Assembly (NCBI GenBank): GCA_002067855.1
Contig: MVQS01000325.1
Location: 1-10,501 of the forward strand
Length of the DNA stretch: 10,501 bases
Source of the DNA: Syntrophaceae bacterium PtaB.Bin038
Lineage (GTDB): Bacteria; Desulfobacterota; Syntrophia; Syntrophales; UBA2192
Reading direction: 5' to 3'
Shown: positions 7,098 to 10,501 of the stretch, piece by piece
Numbering within the stretch: the stretch's first letter is position 1
Layout of the letters: every line of letters begins with the position of its first letter
Program-made: the position numbers and the translations under genes
Notes under the pieces: model-generated
Seen by the model: only the letters and a program-made list of their open reading frames with translations
What the model was told of the DNA's origin: nothing
Databases searched by the model: none

Positions 7098-7916
7098 TTA
7101 GCCTTTCTGCGCCCGGGCCTTGACGAGCTCGTACTGGGTGTTGAAGTCCGGGAAATCCCGCGACACGAGCGTGCCGATGGCCAGGCGCTCGGTGCGCTCG
7201 GCCTCGGGCAGGCGACGATAGTCCTCGATGCTGATGGCCCGGTCCCGCAGCCAGTGCAGCATGTCAGGGGTCTCCTTCATCTCGTTGTGGCGCCCGAAGT
7301 GTGTCGGGCAGGGACTCACCACCTCCACGACGGAGAACCCCTTCTTCGTCAGGGCCTCTTTCATGTTCTCCTTCATCTCCCAGCCGTGGTAAGGCGTGCA
7401 GCGGGCCGCGTAGTTGGCCCCCGCGGCCTCGGCCAGGGCACAGATGTCGAAGTCCCGTTCGGGGTTGCCGTAGGCCGTCGTGCTGGTGTAGCGCTGGGGA
7501 GGGGTCGTGCCCGAGACCTGGCCGCCCGTCATGCCGAAATTCAGGTTGTTGAGGATGACGGCCGTCAGGTCGATGTTGCGGCGGCAGGCATGGATGAAGT
7601 GGTTGCCGCCGATCGTCACCCCGTCGCCGTCGCCCATGATCGCCACCACGTTGAGCCTCGGGTTGTAGGCCTTGATGCCCGTGGCGTAGGCCAGGGCCCG
7701 GCCGTGGGTGGTGTGCAGGGCGTTGGTGATCATGTAGTCGTCGGCCTTGCCCGTGCAGCCGATGCCCGTGACGACGACCGTGTCCGTCGTGGTGTAGTCG
7801 AGTTCCTCGAAAGCCCGCAGCAGGGCCCCTAGCATGATGCCGATGCCGCAACCCGAGCACCACATGTGCGGGAGGATCCCGCCTTTGAGATATTTGGTTC
7901 CCGTTGCGTGTGACAC
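7098..7916 (-). CDS. korB: 2-oxoacid:acceptor oxidoreductase, beta (thiamine diphosphate-binding) subunit
   Basis: This is the catalytic thiamine-diphosphate subunit, 272 residues from my chosen start. Cys20, Cys23 (WCSGCG), Cys54 (GIGCTG) and Cys203 (SPCPT) are in the positions of the four ligands of the proximal 4Fe-4S cluster. The thiamine/Mg motif runs from GDGD at 95-98 to NNLNFGMTGGQVS at 123-135. I use the GTG at 7916 because AAAGGAGG lies 5 bp upstream. The open frame reaches a GTG at 7940, but that codon lies inside the end of korA and would put the ribosome binding site inside the coding region. korA stops 13 bp before this start. The family includes 2-oxoglutarate, pyruvate and branched-chain enzymes; the cluster suggests 2-oxoadipate or 2-oxoglutarate, but sequence does not decide. 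Confidence 0.93.
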   Translation of the reverse strand: MSHATGTKYLKGGILPHMWCSGCGIGIMLGALLRAFEELDYTTTDTVVVTGIGCTGKADDYMITNALHTTHGRALAYATGIKAYNPRLNVVAIMGDGDGVTIGGNHFIHACRRNIDLTAVILNNLNFGMTGGQVSGTTPPQRYTSTTAYGNPERDFDICALAEAAGANYAARCTPYHGWEMKENMKEALTKKGFSVVEVVSPCPTHFGRHNEMKETPDMLHWLRDRAISIEDYRRLPEAERTERLAIGTLVSRDFPDFNTQYELVKARAQKG

Positions 7917-7929
7917 GCCCGCCTCCTTT

Positions 7930-9066
7930 CTATTTTGCACCGAGCATCACGGCCAGGATGTCCTGGGGCGTGATGATCGTACCGTTGTACCGGTTGACCT
8001 GCCGCAGATCCACGTCGGGACCCACGGCCTTGCGGACCTCGCCCGCGATCTGACCCGAGTAATTCATCTCCGGGACGACGATCATCTTCGCCCGCCGTCC
8101 CAGCTCCGCTACTTCCCTGTCCGGGAAGGGCCAGACGGTCTGCAGCTGCAGGACGCCCGCCTTCACCCCCTGCCTGCGGGCCTCGATGGCTGCAGCGCGC
8201 CCCGAGCGGGTCGTGGCGCCCAGGGTCACCAGCAGAACGTCCGCGTCGTCCGTGCCGAAACGCTTCGTCAGCACGATCTCGTCGCGGTGCCGGTCGATCT
8301 TCTCGTGGAGCTGCTTGACGCGCCAGGCCGCGTTGGCAGGGTCGTTGTTGCTGTAGCCGTCGAGTCCGTGCATGGAGCTCGAGACGTGGAAGACGTACTC
8401 GCCGCCGTAGGCGGCAAGCGGCGCCACGCCGTCCTCGTCGGCCTTGAAAGGCTTGTAATCGGCGGGAGGCCCTGCCGGGCGTTTGCGGTCCACGACCTCA
8501 AGTTCGCCCGGGGCGGGCACCTCGACGTTCTCGCGCATGTGGCCCACGATCTCGTCCGGCATCAGCACGACGGGCACCCGGTAGCGCTCCGCGAAGTTGA
8601 AGGCCGTCACGGTCAGCGTGAAGCACTCCTTGACGCTCGAGGGGCACAGGGCGATGACGCTCTGGTCCCCGTGACGGCCCCAGCGGATCTGCATGATGTC
8701 CGACTGGGCCGGCCGCGTCGCAAGCCCCGTGCTCGGGCCTGCGCGCTGCACGTCGACGACCACGCAGGGAACCTCGCCCATGACGGCAAGACCCAGGTTC
8801 TCCTGCATCAGAGAAAAGCCGGGACCGCTGGTGGCCGTGAACGACTTGGCCCCTGCCAGCGAGGCACCGATCACCGCTGCGATCGACGCGATCTCGTCCT
8901 CCATCTGGATGTAGACCCCGCCCAGCTTCGGCAGTTTCCGCGAGCACTCCTCGGCGATCTCCGAGGATGGCGTGATCGGGTAGCCCGCATAGAACCTGGC
9001 CCCGGCGTAGATCGCCCCTTCCGCGATGGCATGATTGCCCTGCATCAAGCGAATCTCTCTAGCCAA
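7930..9066 (-). CDS. korA: 2-oxoacid:acceptor oxidoreductase, alpha subunit
   Basis: This 378-residue protein is the alpha subunit. GYPITPSSE at 28-36 is the hallmark pyrimidine-domain motif of the family. EDEIAS at 57-62 and TSGPGFSLMQE at about 79-89 are further conserved segments. A transketolase C-terminal-like domain fills roughly residues 250-378. It lacks the N-terminal gamma-domain fusion found in two-subunit enzymes, consistent with a separate korC. The start is a TTG at 9066 with AAAGGA about 8 bp upstream; the next in-frame ATG (9045) has no ribosome binding site and would remove conserved N-terminal residues. A 120-bp spacer containing two inverted repeats separates it from the hydroxyacid dehydrogenase gene, so the kor genes may have some expression control of their own. 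Confidence 0.92.
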   Translation of the reverse strand: MAREIRLMQGNHAIAEGAIYAGARFYAGYPITPSSEIAEECSRKLPKLGGVYIQMEDEIASIAAVIGASLAGAKSFTATSGPGFSLMQENLGLAVMGEVPCVVVDVQRAGPSTGLATRPAQSDIMQIRWGRHGDQSVIALCPSSVKECFTLTVTAFNFAERYRVPVVLMPDEIVGHMRENVEVPAPGELEVVDRKRPAGPPADYKPFKADEDGVAPLAAYGGEYVFHVSSSMHGLDGYSNNDPANAAWRVKQLHEKIDRHRDEIVLTKRFGTDDADVLLVTLGATTRSGRAAAIEARRQGVKAGVLQLQTVWPFPDREVAELGRRAKMIVVPEMNYSGQIAGEVRKAVGPDVDLRQVNRYNGTIITPQDILAVMLGAK

Positions 9067-9098
9067 CGTCGATATCCTTTCTAATGGTGTTGTAACGG

Positions 9099-9118
9099 TT
9101 CAAGAAACATTTCTTGAA
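9099..9118. promoter_or_regulatory. 20-bp near-perfect palindrome upstream of korA, possible operator
   Basis: TTCAAGAAA (9099-9107) and TTTCTTGAA (9110-9118) are perfect reverse complements separated by CA. The site ends 33 bp upstream of the korA start codon. Its symmetry and small centre fit a dimeric repressor site better than an RNA hairpin. I find no convincing promoter next to it, so the function is open. Confidence 0.4.
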
Positions 9119-9127
9119 GATCCCACG

Positions 9128-9150
9128 ATCCCCCTTTTTCAAAAGGGGAT
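9128..9150. repeat. CCCCCTTTTT/AAAAGGGG inverted repeat in the korA upstream spacer
   Basis: ATCCCCCTTTTT (9128-9139) pairs with AAAAGGGGAT (9141-9150) apart from one bulged C. It resembles the C5T5/A5G5 palindromes that I recall as scattered through intergenic regions of many anaerobic proteobacterial genomes. On the minus strand the hairpin is followed by a G-rich stretch rather than T residues, so it is a poor terminator. Confidence 0.4.
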
Positions 9151-9186
9151 GAAAAGGTTTGTTCTTCCCGCCCCGGTCCCGATACT

Positions 9187-10191
9187 CTATCCCCGGCCCC
9201 TTCTCTTTTCCCATACCTCGGGGTTACACAGGAACTCGGGCCGCTTGCCCTCGAGGGCATCCAGGATCCCCCGCGAGACGTCCACGGCCATGTTCACCAG
9301 CGCCAGGTCCGTCATGGCCGCCATGTGCGGCGTGACCATCACGTTCTCGAGCCCGAAGAAGGGCAGGTCCGCGGGTGGCGGCTCCTGCTCGAAGACATCG
9401 AGGGCCGCCCCGGCGATTCTCCCTTCCCGCAGCGCGCGCAGCAAGGCCGCCTCGTCAACGATTCCCCCGCGGGATGTGTTGATCAGGTAGGCCTCCTTTT
9501 TCATCATGGCCAGCTGCTTCTCGCCGATGAGATGGTGGGTTTCCTTCATGTGCGGGACGTGCAGGGAGACGAAGTCGGCATCCCGGATCGCCTCCTCGAG
9601 GCTGTTTGCGCGGTGCACGGCGAGCTCACGGAATGCGTCGTCGCCCACGAGGGGGTCGAAAGCCCTGATGTCCATCTGGAAACTGCGGGCCAGCTCCGCA
9701 AGCCGTCGTGCGATACGGCCGAACCCGACGAGTCCCAAGTTTTTGGCCTTGAGCTCCAGGGTGCTGTAGCCCATCTTCTGAACCAGCCCCGGCAGCGAGC
9801 CGGCGACCGCGAATCTGCCTTCCCGCAGGGCCTTTTCCGCGCGGTTGAAGTTCTTGGCGCAGTGCATGATGGCCCACAGGGAATGCTCGGCCACGGCGTT
9901 GGTGTTCGCCCCGGGCGTGTTGACCACCTGGATTCCCAGGCGTGTGGCGGCGGCCACGTCGATATTGTCGATTCCGATGCCGTGCCGGCCGATCACTTTC
10001 AGATTCTCGCCGGCGTTCATGACGGCACGGCTCAGGGGGGTGCTTCGAATGAGAAGGGCGTCGGCGTTGCCGATGAGGGGCAACAGGTCCGCATCGGAGG
10101 GCGTGGGAGCGATGATGACCTTCGCATTGCTTTCCAGAATGCCGATCCCGACAGGGGAGATGCGTTCAGTCAGGAGCACTTGATATTTCAA
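9187..10191 (-). CDS. D-isomer-specific 2-hydroxyacid dehydrogenase, NAD-dependent (SerA-like, no ACT domain)
   Basis: This 334-residue cytoplasmic oxidoreductase interconverts a 2-hydroxyacid and a 2-oxoacid. A split substrate domain (1-100 and about 295-334) encloses a Rossmann domain with GFGRIA at 156-161, where the usual third glycine is alanine. Asp179 ends the second strand and favours NAD over NADP. The catalytic set is present: Arg241 (NTSRGG), Glu270 (FEQEP) and His289 (TPHMA). It lacks the regulatory C-terminus of many 3-phosphoglycerate dehydrogenases. The TTG start at 10191 has AAAGGAG 8 bp upstream. As first gene of the cluster, ahead of a 2-oxoacid oxidoreductase, it more likely serves catabolism (2-hydroxyadipate, 2-hydroxyglutarate or similar) than serine synthesis, although automated annotation would probably call it phosphoglycerate dehydrogenase. 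Confidence 0.88.
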   Translation of the reverse strand: MKYQVLLTERISPVGIGILESNAKVIIAPTPSDADLLPLIGNADALLIRSTPLSRAVMNAGENLKVIGRHGIGIDNIDVAAATRLGIQVVNTPGANTNAVAEHSLWAIMHCAKNFNRAEKALREGRFAVAGSLPGLVQKMGYSTLELKAKNLGLVGFGRIARRLAELARSFQMDIRAFDPLVGDDAFRELAVHRANSLEEAIRDADFVSLHVPHMKETHHLIGEKQLAMMKKEAYLINTSRGGIVDEAALLRALREGRIAGAALDVFEQEPPPADLPFFGLENVMVTPHMAAMTDLALVNMAVDVSRGILDALEGKRPEFLCNPEVWEKRRGRG

Positions 10192-10255
10192 TGACCGGTC
10201 TCCTTTCCCGTGCCAGGTTTGCGACGGTCGAACAGAAATCGTTAATCTGAAATTT

Positions 10256-10280
10256 TGTATACACTAGTGTCTGATACACT
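10256..10280. promoter_or_regulatory. Palindromic operator-like region overlapping the promoter
   Basis: TGTATACA (10256-10263) and ACACTAGTGT (10261-10270) are overlapping perfect palindromes, and ATACACT recurs at 10259-10265 and 10274-10280. The region covers the predicted -10 box and transcription start, where repressor binding would block transcription. TGTATACA cores are common in GntR-family operators, but no regulator gene is in the window, so the regulator family is a guess. Confidence 0.45.
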
Positions 10281-10311
10281 CTAGAGCATGGGGGTGTCAA
10301 GGATTTTTTTT
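10271..10311 (-). promoter_or_regulatory. Sigma70-like promoter for the whole cluster
   Basis: Read on the minus strand, a perfect -35 box TTGACA (10300-10295) is followed by an 18-base spacer and the -10-like TATCAG (10276-10271), a 4 of 6 match. A run of eight A residues (10311-10304) lies just upstream of the -35 box, where an UP element would be. Transcription would start near 10264, leaving a leader of about 70 bases before the TTG start codon. The good -35 and weak -10 suit a regulated promoter. Confidence 0.55.
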
Positions 10312-10501
10312 GAACCCTGTACTTCAATAAGTATTTGAAATAATGAATTAAAAAATATTTCGATGGCTTACCGGATGCCGGCAAAAAAGATCTTGATTTC
10401 GATAGCGGGACATGCTAACTAAAACAGATAATCTAAGATTTCAGACTTCATGGTGTTCCTCATTTCAATGGCCGTGGCGGGACGAAGCCTCGGGGAACAC
10501 A
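10312..10501. other. Upstream intergenic region without recognisable gene
   Basis: This stretch is AT-rich up to about 10375 and then more balanced. I see no coding region, RNA gene or terminator in it. GTGTTCC (10453-10459) and GGAACAC (10494-10500) form a distant 7-bp inverted repeat at the window edge, which could belong to a feature beyond it. The neighbouring gene, perhaps a divergent regulator, is outside the window. Confidence 0.5.

Noticed and set aside
7834..9084. 416-codon plus-strand open frame opposite korA
   Set aside because: Mirror frame of a well-supported gene. The similar frames at 3523-4773, 5024-6190 and 9325-10194 are rejected for the same reason.
9187..10191. Biosynthetic 3-phosphoglycerate dehydrogenase
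   Set aside because: The fold fits, but no ACT domain or serine-pathway gene is present, and the position at the head of a catabolic cluster argues for another hydroxyacid.
10166..10384. 72-codon minus-strand open frame upstream of the hydroxyacid dehydrogenase
   Set aside because: It spans the promoter and operator region, overlaps the dehydrogenase start, has no ribosome binding site and shows no recognisable protein character.
10362..10385. Sigma54-like GG-N10-GC pattern on the minus strand
   Set aside because: Only the minimal dinucleotides match the -24/-12 consensus, and a better sigma70-like promoter lies between it and the gene.
10453..10500. GTGTTCC/GGAACAC inverted repeat as a terminator
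   Set aside because: Short arms with a loop of over 30 bases and no T-run on either strand; it also touches the window edge, so context is missing.

Overview
The window is a single-direction, roughly 10 kb catabolic gene cluster. All ten genes are on the minus strand, read from right to left, in a GC-rich genome. I see no tRNA, rRNA, CRISPR or insertion sequence. The gene content points to a strict anaerobe, most likely a Desulfobacterota-type (former Deltaproteobacteria) sulfate reducer or syntroph. The reasons are a ferredoxin-linked 2-oxoacid oxidoreductase, a glutaryl-CoA dehydrogenase of the non-decarboxylating type known from Desulfococcus multivorans, and the alpha subunit of a glutaconyl-CoA decarboxylase. 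The taxonomic call is inference.

Layout in transcription order. At 10501-10192 there is a non-coding upstream region with a well-formed sigma70-like promoter overlapping a palindromic, operator-like sequence. Next come a D-2-hydroxyacid dehydrogenase (9187-10191) and a three-subunit 2-oxoacid:acceptor oxidoreductase, korA (7930-9066), korB (7098-7916) and korC (6545-7081). They are followed by a GltD-like NAD(P)H/FAD oxidoreductase that carries a C-terminal two-cluster ferredoxin (4901-6514). A complete TRAP transporter follows: dctP (3697-4788), dctQ (3107-3616) and dctM (1756-3063). The cluster ends with glutaryl-CoA dehydrogenase (541-1701) and gcdA (1-461, cut by the window edge). Spacers are 13 to 120 bp and every gene has a clear Shine-Dalgarno sequence. 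Five genes begin with GTG or TTG.

How the genes may work together (inference). The two terminal enzymes would convert glutaryl-CoA to glutaconyl-CoA without loss of CO2, then decarboxylate it to crotonyl-CoA on a sodium-pumping membrane complex. The upstream genes supply a hydroxyacid dehydrogenase and a CoA-acylating 2-oxoacid oxidoreductase. The oxoacid that would yield glutaryl-CoA is 2-oxoadipate. A coherent reading is therefore TRAP uptake of a C6 dicarboxylate such as 2-hydroxyadipate or 2-oxoadipate, then 2-oxoadipate to glutaryl-CoA to glutaconyl-CoA to crotonyl-CoA. Reduced ferredoxin would be re-oxidised through the FAD/Fe-S protein. The substrates of the transporter, the dehydrogenase and the oxidoreductase cannot be read from sequence alone, so this pathway is a testable proposal.
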